Shown: positions 8,360 through 16,282, numbered from the stretch's first letter. The stretch: 47,412 bases of DNA from Bacteroidota bacterium (GCA_027484685.1 JAIXSO010000038.1:1-47412), one strand, 5' to 3'. Numbers and translations: made by a program. The notes: generated by a model from the sequence alone, not told the origin.

Positions 8360-8869
8360 TTAATTACTTGAAGGTTCCCAAAGTTCTATTTTATTGCCTT
8401 CATTATCCATAATATGAACAAACTTTCCGTAATCAAAAGTTTCAATCGAATCTAAAACGTTTACACCATTTGCTTTTAATTGAGCTACTAATCCTTCTAT
8501 ATTTTGCACACGGTAGTTAATCATAAACTCTTTTTTTGAAGGCGCAAAATATTCACTTCCTTTTTTAAATGGGCTCCATTGCAAAGTGTTTATTTCATCA
8601 GGTTTATCTTTGCTCCTCGATTCAAAGCTAGCACCATAATCATTGGCATCAATTCCTAAGTTGTTTTTGTACCATGCCCTTATTTCCTTTGGGTTTTCAG
8701 AGAAAAAGAAAATACCACCCACACCAGTTACTTTAGGAGAGGTATCGTTAGTTGGGGGAGTGTTGGTTTTTTGTTCCATGTTTTGTTTTACTTTATATTC
8801 AAAGTTGCAACTTACAAAAGTTACATTCATAACAAACAAAACTGCTATTAATATGAGTGCGTTTTTCAT
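8360..8869 (-). CDS. VOC-superfamily (glyoxalase/dioxygenase fold) protein with lipoprotein signal
   Basis: A 169-residue protein. Residues 1-21 form a signal with Cys21 after FVS, then comes a Thr/Pro-rich linker (about 22-48). The rest is one VOC unit of about 115 residues: GVGGIFFFSENPKEIRAWYK at its start, a middle YFAPSKKEFMINYRVQ and a closing VHIMDNEGNKIELWEP, whose last Glu is at the usual metal-ligand position. VOC proteins are normally cytoplasmic, so export is odd. An alternative start at Met31 would give a plain cytoplasmic protein, but the signal peptide looks too good to be chance. The substrate is unknown; glyoxalase or antibiotic-binding roles are possible. Confidence 0.8.
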   Translation of the reverse strand: MKNALILIAVLFVMNVTFVSCNFEYKVKQNMEQKTNTPPTNDTSPKVTGVGGIFFFSENPKEIRAWYKNNLGIDANDYGASFESRSKDKPDEINTLQWSPFKKGSEYFAPSKKEFMINYRVQNIEGLVAQLKANGVNVLDSIETFDYGKFVHIMDNEGNKIELWEPSSN

Positions 8870-9142
8870 TGGAGGTTTTTGGTAGTTTTTATGTTGAGTT
8901 TTTTTCTTCCTTATTCATGCCCAAATCTTCCTTAAGTTCGTTAAAATCATGCATATCAATTATTTATATAAACAAACTTGTGCGCCTTATCAAATTATAA
9001 ATCTTCCTAAAAGCAAATTTTGCACTTTTATCTTTGAAGGTTAAACTTAATTTAAAACAAAAGTATTTAGTACAATCACTAATGCAAGCAAAGCTTTTAA
9101 AACAAGCAAGTAATTAGGCAGTATTTTTCATTAGAGTTTATA
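8870..9142. other. Intergenic region without a convincing gene
   Basis: AT-rich spacer between two minus-strand genes. A 21-codon open frame on the minus strand (8889-8954) is present but has no support. No strong hairpin was seen. Confidence 0.4.
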
Positions 9143-9307
9143 TTAGTTACTTTTTATGTTTTCCAATTCTTCCAGCTTTAACATCAAATCCTTTTCTTTA
9201 TCTCTATACATAGATGCCAATTCGTATGATTGGGCAGCAACCGCTTTCATTTTCTTTTCTGTTATTTCTTTAAGCTGCTCAGTTAATTCCTCCTTAGTGT
9301 ATTCCAT
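9143..9307 (-). CDS. 54-residue UVR-motif-like small protein
   Basis: A short frame from an ATG at 9307 to TAA at 9143. The protein starts MEYTKEELTEQLKEI and continues with AVAAQSYELASMYRDKEKDL, which matches the UVR helical-hairpin consensus of UvrB, UvrC and McsA (pattern: AA, aromatic, two alanine-type positions, RD, hydrophobic). It is predicted all-helical and highly charged. UVR hairpins are protein-protein docking elements, so this could be an adaptor for a UVR-bearing partner. There is no partner beside it. The reading frame, composition and motif make it likely to be real despite its size. Confidence 0.6.
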   Translation of the reverse strand: MEYTKEELTEQLKEITEKKMKAVAAQSYELASMYRDKEKDLMLKLEELENIKSN

Positions 9308-9358
9308 GAGGTTGTAATATTATTAAATTTTACATTCGTTATCATTTATTAGTAAATT

Positions 9359-9444
9359 CGACCCTTTTAGGGTCGTAAATGCATATTTATTATAAACCCC
9401 CGAATTTCATTCGTGGCTATTAACATTAAACCCTTTCAGGGTTT
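9359..9444. repeat. REP-like palindrome cluster, left border of the island
   Basis: Three small inverted repeats: arms CGACCCT/AGGGTCG (9359-9365, 9369-9375), CGAAT/ATTCG (9401-9413) and AAACCCT/AGGGTTT (9428-9434, 9438-9444). All have 3-nt loops. The same GACCC-type hairpins recur at 13539-13656 on the other side of the island. Confidence 0.65.
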
Positions 9445-9645
9445 TGATAACCTTGCTTTTATTCATTTATAACGGTATTTATATTCCGCATTCAACATTT
9501 CGAACTTCGCATTCCGTATCTTCTCTTTATTACCATATAAACAAAAAACCAAACACCACTTAAACCGCACAAGTGTGCTTAATAAAATTTTAAATTAACT
9601 TGTTTTAATGACTGTAATAAATATGTTTGTAATATAGAAAAGTAA

Positions 9646-9680
9646 AACAAACCATGCCAAAAGGTATGGTTTGTTTTTTG
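9646..9680 (+). terminator. Rho-independent terminator-like hairpin
   Basis: A 13-bp stem (9646-9658 with 9663-9675, one G-T pair), loop AAAA, followed by a T-run. The upstream flank is also A-rich, so it may work in both directions. No recognised gene ends here. Confidence 0.6.
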
Positions 9681-9777
9681 TATTAATAAATAAATATAAT
9701 TAACACCTGCAATTAAATTCACAAGTTTCAAACTTCGTTTATTTATGGGTTTGTGTCAATTTAATAACAACAGAACT

Positions 9778-10515
9778 ATGGACAAAACATCAATACTATT
9801 TGCAAAGTTTGCAGGACTTCAAAAGAACTTCAAACAAATTAATTGGGCTAATGGACGAACACGTGGTTCAATCATTGAGCATTTATTTAAACAATATGAA
9901 AAATGCACATTTGAGCTCAAGGAATTGCTGCCTGAACTTTTTTCTGATTTACCAGAAGTAAAAATTCCTGAACCATTAGGTAATGAAATTAAAGGCGATA
10001 CAATTTACACAATTAATCAAGCAACACCGATTATTCAGAGCATTGATTACATTCTTGAAGTCAGAACAAATTATCGAGTAGGAGAAAATATTATGAATGA
10101 AGAGAGACCGAAAAGAATTTTTATTAGTCATGGGCGAAGTAAAGAATGGTATAAACTTCAAGCCTATATAGAAAAGGTTATTAAGTTAGAAACACTTGAA
10201 CTTGCTCAAGAACCAATACTTGGCCGGACTGTTTTACAAAAACTAAATGATGAAGCTGGCAGATGTGGATATGCTGTAATTGTAATGACAGGTGATGATA
10301 TTGTTAATGAAGAAGTAAGAGCGCGCGAGAATGTAATGCATGAAATTGGATTTTTTCAAGGCAAATATGGATTACAAAATGTTACTCTTTTGCATGAAGA
10401 AGGTGTAAATATCCCAAGCAATATTCATGGGTTAGTTTATATTCCATTTCCTAAGGAAACCGTTGAGGCGACTTTTGGGGCGTTAACAAGAGAACTTCAA
10501 GCACAAATAATATAA
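9778..10515 (+). CDS. TIR-like nucleotide-binding protein (PF10137 type), probable anti-phage or stress effector
   Basis: A 245-residue protein from the ATG at 9778; a start 11 codons earlier is possible but less likely. Residues about 1-100 are mostly helical and unrecognised. Residues about 108-235 match the 'predicted nucleotide-binding protein containing TIR-like domain' family: KRIFISHGRSKEWYKL, then PILGRTVLQKLNDEA, YAVIVMTGDDI, RARENVMHEIGFFQGKYG and GLVYIPFP. In this family the Glu of the RAREN..E block lies where TIR NADases keep their catalytic residue. Relatives act as effectors in CBASS-like and stand-alone defence; NAD cleavage here is an inference. The DUF2158-like gene follows after 15 bp. 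Confidence 0.85.
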   Translation: MDKTSILFAKFAGLQKNFKQINWANGRTRGSIIEHLFKQYEKCTFELKELLPELFSDLPEVKIPEPLGNEIKGDTIYTINQATPIIQSIDYILEVRTNYRVGENIMNEERPKRIFISHGRSKEWYKLQAYIEKVIKLETLELAQEPILGRTVLQKLNDEAGRCGYAVIVMTGDDIVNEEVRARENVMHEIGFFQGKYGLQNVTLLHEEGVNIPSNIHGLVYIPFPKETVEATFGALTRELQAQII

Positions 10516-10530
10516 AAAACCAATTTTAAT

Positions 10531-10746
10531 ATGGCACAATACACTATAAAGGACTTTACAATCGGTGATAAAGTTTATCATTTAAGCAATACCAAACTCT
10601 TAATGGTTGCAATTGAAATTCATAATGAAATCAATGAAATTTCCTGTCGTTGGGTTGATAATGACGGAAAAGTTCAATGTATAGAGTTTATGGCTGAGGA
10701 GCTTGGTAAAGCTAAAGATTTAGGTCCGAGAGTTTCATTTATATGA
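10531..10746 (+). CDS. DUF2158/YodC-like small protein
   Basis: A 71-residue protein with the pattern of the DUF2158 family: FTIGDKVYHLSNTKLLMV, then ISCRWVDNDGKVQCIEF and a final AEEL. It is a small beta-barrel (SH3-like) fold in relatives, of unknown function. It starts 15 bp after the TIR-like gene and is almost certainly co-transcribed with it, so it may modulate or sense for that effector. DUF2158 proteins also occur alone, so this pairing could be chance. An attC-like hairpin starts 18 bp after the stop codon. Confidence 0.7.
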   Translation: MAQYTIKDFTIGDKVYHLSNTKLLMVAIEIHNEINEISCRWVDNDGKVQCIEFMAEELGKAKDLGPRVSFI

Positions 10747-10763
10747 AACGAGAAAAAACTACC

Positions 10764-10826
10764 ACTAACATATAACCATTAAACACTTCTCCACTTTTCG
10801 TAGAGTTGCGTTTAGTCATTGTTAGT
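10764..10826. repeat. attC-like imperfect hairpin
   Basis: Ends ACTAACA (10764-10770) and TGTTAGT (10820-10826) are inverted repeats; the interior can pair imperfectly, with a CTCCAC/GTAGAG-type inner stem. Size and TAAC/GTTA ends recall integron attC sites, but the outer bases do not fit the RYYYAAC/GTTRRRY rule. Confidence 0.3.
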
Positions 10827-10942
10827 ACTTTCACCTATCCACTTTTTTTTAAAAACAAATTCATTCCCAAATCAATAGTCATGCTGCAAGCATCTTCCTT
10901 GAGTTTGGAGGTGGTAGGCTAATGGAATAAAATCAATTAACA

Positions 10943-10967
10943 AGTAGTCCCGCTTGGCGGGACTACT
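10943..10967. repeat. Perfect 11-bp GC-rich hairpin
   Basis: Arms AGTAGTCCCGC and GCGGGACTACT with loop TTG. A T-run begins about 8 bases later, so it could be a poor terminator for the DUF2158-like gene, or another dispersed palindrome. Confidence 0.6.
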
Positions 10968-11087
10968 GAATGACTTTTTTATCCTTTTTAGACCTTATCC
11001 AATCCACTTTTAACCCACCCCCACCTCATAAAATACGCTTTAATTTGTATTATTGCGGCTGCAAGTAGTTTTAAGTATAAGTAGTAA

Positions 11088-13532
11088 ATGAAATATAAAA
11101 ACATTAGAGAAGAAGAACTTAAAAATAAAGTGGGTGCCGATTGGTTTAAAGCATTCGATACTACCGAAATTTTAGGAAATATTGACTTTACAGTATTGCC
11201 AAAACAAGATAGTTTATTTGGCAGAACACCGCTACTTTGGGCCGAAGCAAAAACTGGTAATTTTGATGTGGCTACCATGTTTGTTCAGCTAGTGTTAACC
11301 ATTGGTAAAGCCCGCACTTTCGATAAAACTCTACCACCTGCTTTTTTGGGTGCTTTCGATTTTAAAAAAATTGCCTTTGTGCCATACATTAGCATTCAAG
11401 ATATATTTTACCTTAACGACTTTAACTGGAACGTAACCCCAAGTAACCACGAAACAAAGGAGTTTAAACTCATTAAGGAAAGAATAGAAGCTACCCTTAA
11501 TAAAAATAGCTCCGTTTACGATTACCAAACTGACGAAAAAGAGCTAAAATTTTTTATAGCCAATAACATAGCCAAAGCCACCGAAGCAAGCAAAATAAAA
11601 ATAGATAAAAATAATTTTATTCCTATTTATATCCGTTGGCTCGAAATTGTAAAACCCATAATAGATGTAAATTGGGACGACCTAAAAAAAGCAAATATAT
11701 TAGACAGCGATTTTTACCTAGCCGATTTATTTGTAGATGATAAAGACACACAAAAAATAGACGATGATGCTTCTATTAGAGACAACTTGTTTGTGGTGTT
11801 TCAAAACCAAGGTTACACCATAGCTAAGGAAAACATCAAGCAAATGTTTGATGCCACCATCAATATAAAAAACAGAGAAGTTTATCAGCATTTTTGGAAA
11901 CGATACAAACGCCCTCCTATTAAACAGTTTCAAGATTATATAATTGAGCGCAGAGACTTACTAGTGCCGCAAGATATACGCGAACGCAAAGGTGCATTTT
12001 TTACACCTAGGCCGTGGGTTGAACTTTCTCAAAAGTATTTAACCGATGTATTGGGCGAAAACTGGCAAGACGAATATTATATTTGGGATTGCGCCTCGGG
12101 TACAGGAAACCTATTAGTAGGCCTCACTAACAAATACAATATTTGGGCAAGCACCTTAGACCAAGCAGATGTAAAAGTAATGCACGAACGCATAGAACAT
12201 GGGGCTAACCTTTTAGAAAGCCATGTATTTCAATTTGATTTTTTAAACGATGATTTTTCTAAACTACCGCAAGGATTACAAGACATTATAAACGACCCTA
12301 AGAAACGCAAGAAGCTAGTAATATTTATTAATCCACCTTATGCGGAAGCAACCTCTGCAAAAACGATTTCAGGTACAGGAGAAAACAAAGCAAACACTTC
12401 AAATAATAATAAAACATATGAAAAGTACAAAGGCATAATAGGTAAAGCTAGTAACGAACTTTTCACACAATTCCTTGCCAGGATATACGGTGAAATCCCT
12501 AATAGCAAGATTGCAAATTTTTCAAAGTTGAAAAATTTGCAATCTTCAAACTTCTCGGATTTCCGACAATTCTTTCGAGCGAAGCTCGAAAAAATTTTTT
12601 TAGTTCCAGCAGATACCTTTGATAATGTAAATGGTAAATTCCCAATTGGGTTTTTTATATGGGATTTAGAAAAAGAAGAACTTTTTAAAGAAATTCTAGC
12701 AGATGTTTATGACAAGAATGGAAATTTTATCAGTCAAAAAACACTTTCCAATGATTCAACACAGAGTATAAACAAATGGATAAAATCATTTAATGACCCT
12801 ATCAATTCTCAAATAGGATTGATAGTAAGTTGTGCTCCAGATTTCCAACATAATAATCAATTAGCAATCCTTTCTAAACAACAAGAACGATATTGTTTTC
12901 AAATTACGGCAACTAATTTATTAAAAAGTTGCATTTATTTTTCTGTCCGTAAGGTAATTGATGCGAACTGGTTAAATGACCGTGACCAATTTTTATATCC
13001 TAATGATGGTTGGCAAACAGATACTGAATTCCAAAGCGATTGTTTAACTTTTGCGATATTTGAAAATAGCAATAGCATTCAAAGTAAATTTGGTATAAAC
13101 CATTGGATACCATTTACCGAAAACGAAGTAAACGCAAAAGAAAAGTTTGAGAGCAATTTTATGACTGATTTTATAAAAGGAAAAATAAAATCAGGAAAAC
13201 AAGATGATGGTTTATTTAACCAAGAAAATAAAACCAAACTAGCAAGTTACAGCACCAATCAAGCTTTACAATTTTCACAAGAAGCAAGCGATGTTTTTGA
13301 TGCAGGCAGAGAACTTTGGCGTTACTACCACTCGCAAAAAGATATTAACGTAAATGCTAGCTTGTACGATATAAGAGAGTATTTCCAAGGCCGCAACGAC
13401 AAAGGCAGAATGAACTCCAAAAGCACAGACGAAACATATACAGAACTAATTGGCAACTTACGCCAAAAACTAAATGTATTAGCACAGAAAATTACCCCTA
13501 AAATTTACGAATACGAATTTTTGAAACAATAA
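11088..13532 (+). CDS. Type IIG-like restriction-methylation enzyme (N6-adenine DNA methyltransferase with N-terminal nuclease)
   Basis: An 814-residue single-chain enzyme. The N-terminus carries a PD-(D/E)xK-like pattern (Asp in GNIDF near residue 33, then WAEAK near 51-55), a likely nuclease. The central SAM-dependent methyltransferase has motif I DCASGTGNLL (about 333-342) and motif IV NPPY (about 414-417), typical of N6-adenine methylation. FTPRPWVELSQKYL precedes motif I as in Eco57I-type enzymes. The C-terminal third is probably the target-recognition domain. No separate restriction or specificity gene is present. The coding sequence contains two perfect palindromes (12507-12546 and 12573-12591). 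It lies in the island bounded by palindrome clusters. Confidence 0.88.
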   Translation: MKYKNIREEELKNKVGADWFKAFDTTEILGNIDFTVLPKQDSLFGRTPLLWAEAKTGNFDVATMFVQLVLTIGKARTFDKTLPPAFLGAFDFKKIAFVPYISIQDIFYLNDFNWNVTPSNHETKEFKLIKERIEATLNKNSSVYDYQTDEKELKFFIANNIAKATEASKIKIDKNNFIPIYIRWLEIVKPIIDVNWDDLKKANILDSDFYLADLFVDDKDTQKIDDDASIRDNLFVVFQNQGYTIAKENIKQMFDATINIKNREVYQHFWKRYKRPPIKQFQDYIIERRDLLVPQDIRERKGAFFTPRPWVELSQKYLTDVLGENWQDEYYIWDCASGTGNLLVGLTNKYNIWASTLDQADVKVMHERIEHGANLLESHVFQFDFLNDDFSKLPQGLQDIINDPKKRKKLVIFINPPYAEATSAKTISGTGENKANTSNNNKTYEKYKGIIGKASNELFTQFLARIYGEIPNSKIANFSKLKNLQSSNFSDFRQFFRAKLEKIFLVPADTFDNVNGKFPIGFFIWDLEKEELFKEILADVYDKNGNFISQKTLSNDSTQSINKWIKSFNDPINSQIGLIVSCAPDFQHNNQLAILSKQQERYCFQITATNLLKSCIYFSVRKVIDANWLNDRDQFLYPNDGWQTDTEFQSDCLTFAIFENSNSIQSKFGINHWIPFTENEVNAKEKFESNFMTDFIKGKIKSGKQDDGLFNQENKTKLASYSTNQALQFSQEASDVFDAGRELWRYYHSQKDINVNASLYDIREYFQGRNDKGRMNSKSTDETYTELIGNLRQKLNVLAQKITPKIYEYEFLKQ
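12507..12546. repeat. Perfect 19-bp inverted repeat inside the methyltransferase gene
   Basis: Arms 12507-12525 and 12528-12546 are exact reverse complements with only two bases between them. The arm begins AAGATTGCAAAT. The segment encodes in-frame residues KIANFSKLKNLQS. Confidence 0.9.
12573..12591. repeat. Perfect 8-bp hairpin inside the methyltransferase gene
   Basis: Arms TTTCGAGC and GCTCGAAA around loop GAA, followed by an A/T-run. It lies 26 bases after the 19-bp palindrome. Confidence 0.8.
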
Positions 13533-13538
13533 TTTGAT

Positions 13539-13743
13539 TGACCTTGAAAAGGTCATATGTTTATAGCAATACAAAATTAGGGTTTCCAGTTCGACCCCTT
13601 CGGGGTCGCATGTTTACGTAATATTAAACTATAAACATTTGACCCCGTTGGGGTCATTTTCGCCCTCGCTAGCATCTTGCTAATGACAGTACAAAATAGC
13701 TTTCGGCTTTATTAAACCAAAACACTTTGGCTAAAACCGAAAG
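13539..13743. repeat. REP-like palindrome cluster, right border of the island
   Basis: Three perfect 7-bp hairpins with 3-nt loops: TGACCTT/AAGGTCA (13539-13555), CGACCCC/GGGGTCG (13592-13608) and TGACCCC/GGGGTCA (13640-13656). They alternate with ATGTTTA/TAAACAT spacer words. Two further hairpins follow: TAGCA/TGCTA near 13670-13683 and CTTTCGG/CCGAAAG (13700-13743). The whole 302-bp gap up to 13834 has no gene. Confidence 0.7.
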
Positions 13744-13802
13744 AGATTTCTCCATTTAAACCCAAACCCATATTTCCCGCTTTTAAAATCCTTTACAAAC
13801 AA

Positions 13803-13810
13803 TATATTTG
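13803..13810 (+). promoter_or_regulatory. Predicted -7 promoter box of the M28 peptidase gene
   Basis: TATATTTG fits TAnnTTTG exactly and lies 24 bp before the ATG. No clear -33 TTG was found at the right distance. Confidence 0.4.
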
Positions 13811-13834
13811 AATGCATAAAATATATAATTGGTA

Positions 13835-15199
13835 ATGAACAAAATTTTTATACTCTTATTTTCTCTTTATTGCTTCCAACTAACGGCTCAAACCAACGAT
13901 GCTGCTGTTATTAAACAAATTACTGACGAAGTATTGCTTAACGGAAAAGCATATTCAGACCTGCGTGATTTATGTAAAAAAGTAGGTAACCGAATTAGTG
14001 GTAGTCCGCAGGCCGAAAAAGCTGTACAGTTAATGTATAACAAAATGAAAAGTTATGGTTTTGATAGTGTGTGGCTTCAACCTGTTATGGTTCCGCGTTG
14101 GGTAAGAGGCAGCAAACAAACCGAAATTGGTAAAATTATCAATGAAAATAAACCTTATAAAGTAAATATTTTAGCTTTAGGTGGCTCAGTATCTACTCCT
14201 AAAAATGGCATAACAGCCAATGTGATTGAGGTAAAAAACTTTGAAGAATTAAAAAGTTTAGGCAAAGAAAAAATTGCTGGTAAAATTGTGTTTTTTAATC
14301 GCCCAATGGACCCAACTCAAATCAGTACAGGAAGTGCTTATGGAGGTGCGGTGAACCAACGTGGGCGCGGAGCTACCGAAGCTGCTAAATACGGAGCCAT
14401 TGGTGTAGTAGTGCGTAGTATGACTTTAGCTCACGATGAATTTGCACATACAGGCGCTATGTATTACAATGATTCGTTTCCAAAAATTCCTGCTTGTGCC
14501 ATTAGCAGTAACCATGCCGATGCATTGAGTAAATCTATCAAACAAAATAGTCAAACCAAATTTTACTTTAACTTAAATTGCCAAAACACCATTGATAGTG
14601 TATTGAGCTATAATGTAATTGGACAAATAAACGGAACTACCAAAGCCAACGAAATTATATTAGTGGGTGGCCATTTAGATAGTTGGGATGTGGGCGAAGG
14701 TGCTCACGATGATGGGGCAGGTTGTGTGCAAAGTATAGAAGTATTGCGTTTGTTTAAAACCTTAAATTTAAAACCTCAACGTACATTGCGTGCAGTACTT
14801 TTTATGAACGAAGAAAATGGTTTGCGTGGAGGCATAAAATATGCTGAGTTAGCGGCTTTGAATAAAGAAAATCATTATGCAGCCATTGAAACTGATGCAG
14901 GAGGTTTTGTTCCGCGTGGTTTTGGCATTAGCGATTCTACCGTTTATAAAAATATGGCCGCCAAAGCACATTTGTTTAGAAACTATGGTTGGGATAAAAT
15001 AGACCTTGGTGGCGGTGGGGCCGATATTGGTCCTTTAAAAAACAATTGCAAAGCATTAATTGGTTATGTACCTGATTCGCAACGTTATTTTGATTACCAC
15101 CATACCGAAAACGATGTATTTGAAGCTGTAAATGAACGCGAGTTGCATTTAGGTGCTGCCGCAATAGGCAGTTTAGTTTGGCTTCTTTGTAACGAATAA
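13835..15199 (+). CDS. Secreted M28-family zinc metallopeptidase (plasma glutamate carboxypeptidase-like)
   Basis: A 454-residue exported peptidase. The signal peptide is MNKIFILLFSLYCFQLTAQ; the frame also allows a TTG two codons earlier, but the ATG at 13835 is better. A PA-type insert (about 110-255) is followed by the M28 catalytic domain. The zinc ligands are visible: HLDSWD (about 280), the Asp in GAHDDGAG, the general base/ligand pair in NEENG, the Asp in ETDAGG and the His in DYHHTEND. The architecture matches carboxypeptidase Q-like dipeptidases that release amino acids outside the cytoplasm. It stands alone between the island and the Usp gene. Confidence 0.92.
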   Translation: MNKIFILLFSLYCFQLTAQTNDAAVIKQITDEVLLNGKAYSDLRDLCKKVGNRISGSPQAEKAVQLMYNKMKSYGFDSVWLQPVMVPRWVRGSKQTEIGKIINENKPYKVNILALGGSVSTPKNGITANVIEVKNFEELKSLGKEKIAGKIVFFNRPMDPTQISTGSAYGGAVNQRGRGATEAAKYGAIGVVVRSMTLAHDEFAHTGAMYYNDSFPKIPACAISSNHADALSKSIKQNSQTKFYFNLNCQNTIDSVLSYNVIGQINGTTKANEIILVGGHLDSWDVGEGAHDDGAGCVQSIEVLRLFKTLNLKPQRTLRAVLFMNEENGLRGGIKYAELAALNKENHYAAIETDAGGFVPRGFGISDSTVYKNMAAKAHLFRNYGWDKIDLGGGGADIGPLKNNCKALIGYVPDSQRYFDYHHTENDVFEAVNERELHLGAAAIGSLVWLLCNE

Positions 15200-15235
15200 T
15201 TTACAATAGCAAAATATAAAATACAAACTAAAATA

Positions 15236-15243
15236 TACATTTG
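15236..15243 (+). promoter_or_regulatory. Predicted -7 promoter box of the Usp gene
   Basis: TACATTTG fits TAnnTTTG exactly and lies 40 bp before the ATG of the Usp gene. A -33 TTG is not evident. Confidence 0.4.
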
Positions 15244-15283
15244 CAAACCTAGAAAAAGAAAAACTATTAATTAATTAAATAAG

Positions 15284-16144
15284 ATGAGTGCCGAGACAAA
15301 AGAATTAATTTTTAAAAAAATTGGAATAGCCATTGCTTTTTCGCCAAGGCTTGAAGCTATTATAGCTGAAGCTGTTAAAATGCAAAAAGGATTTGTATCC
15401 AACTTGTTTTTTATACATGTTGGAAAACAAAGTGCTGAAGACGAAAAAACATTAAATGAACTTTTTGATAAATACCATTTAAACAACTCGCAATTAATTT
15501 GGCGCGAAGGCGAACCTGTTGAAACTATTTTACAAATATGCGAAGATGAGCAATTTGATTTATTAGTAGCAGGTGCTTTAGAAAAAGAAAGTTTAATAAA
15601 ATATTTTATGGGCAGTGTGGCTCGTAAATTAAGCCGCAGGGTAAAATGCAGCATGTTAATGCTTACCGAACCTATGATAGAATCGAACCCTTTAAAACGC
15701 ATTGTGGTAGAAGGTTCTGATAATCCAAAAACAGTTAACACCATTGCCAAAGCCATTGAAATAGCCAAAGCTTTTGAGGTGAAATATGTAGATGTAATAC
15801 AAGAAACTGATTTAAGCAAAGCCGCTTTAATACGCAGCGATGAGTTTAAAGAAAACGAAATGGCTCATCACAAAGAGCAATTAATTAGCGAAGAAAATAA
15901 AAAACTAGAATACATTTTAAGTTGCAACGATTGTGGTGGTTTAAAAGTAAATGTAGAACGTATAGAAGGAAAGCCAGGATATGTAATTACCAAATATGCC
16001 CGCGAAAATGAAGCGGATTTATTGGTACTAAACTCACCTGATAGAAAACTAAATTTAATTGACCGTGTTTTTCCTACTGATATTGAATTTGCCTTAGCCG
16101 ATTTGCCTTGTAATTTATTATTGGTAAACGAAGATGGGGTTTAG
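15284..16144 (+). CDS. Tandem-domain universal stress protein (UspA family)
   Basis: A 286-residue protein with two Usp-like alpha/beta domains (about 8-140 and 150-284). The first has LFFIHVGK, FDLLVAGALEKESL and FMGSVARKLSRRVKCSMLML, the usual nucleotide-loop region; the second ends ADLLVLNSPDRK...LPCNLLLV and has a weaker nucleotide loop. Such proteins bind ATP or AMP and act in stress survival. The gene precedes a CPA2 cation/proton antiporter by 173 bp on the same strand. Usp-antiporter neighbourhoods are frequent, so a role in ion or pH stress is a reasonable inference. Confidence 0.85.
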   Translation: MSAETKELIFKKIGIAIAFSPRLEAIIAEAVKMQKGFVSNLFFIHVGKQSAEDEKTLNELFDKYHLNNSQLIWREGEPVETILQICEDEQFDLLVAGALEKESLIKYFMGSVARKLSRRVKCSMLMLTEPMIESNPLKRIVVEGSDNPKTVNTIAKAIEIAKAFEVKYVDVIQETDLSKAALIRSDEFKENEMAHHKEQLISEENKKLEYILSCNDCGGLKVNVERIEGKPGYVITKYARENEADLLVLNSPDRKLNLIDRVFPTDIEFALADLPCNLLLVNEDGV

Positions 16145-16250
16145 TTGTTGGTCCATAGACCATGGTTAATAGGCAATAGGTAAAAAGCAATAGACAATAT
16201 GCAATTTAACAATAAAGGAAAATAACAATTCAGCAATCCAACACTTTAAC

Positions 16251-16282
16251 AATCAATCACGCCTTGCGTGACTCCAAATCAA
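16251..16282 (+). repeat. 32-bp inverted repeat, left copy, flanking the antiporter gene
   Basis: This 32-bp stretch is the exact reverse complement of 17624-17655. Its core TCACGC-CTT-GCGTGA is itself a hairpin. It lies 35 bp before the antiporter ATG. The upstream sequence (16147-16250) consists of degenerate low-complexity words such as GGTCCATAGACC and CAATAG. Confidence 0.9.

Larger units (their letters stand above)
9308..9777. other. Intergenic region with palindromes and a terminator-like hairpin
   Basis: Nearly 470 bases without a gene. It holds a cluster of short palindromes (9359-9444), degenerate AT-rich sequence, and a terminator-like hairpin (9646-9680) that has no obvious gene in front of it. 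It forms the left border of the accessory island. Confidence 0.5.
10747..11087. other. Intergenic region with two hairpins
   Basis: 341 bases without a gene. It holds an imperfect 63-nt hairpin (10764-10826) and a perfect 11-bp hairpin (10943-10967). No promoter box of convincing quality was found before the methyltransferase gene. Confidence 0.5.

Noticed and set aside
8889-8954. 21-codon minus-strand open frame before the VOC gene
   Set aside because: Short, highly charged, no motif, no promoter; could be a leader peptide but nothing supports it.
10988-11278. Minus-strand open frame over the start of the methyltransferase gene
   Set aside because: No motif and overlaps a strongly supported gene; shadow of the other strand.
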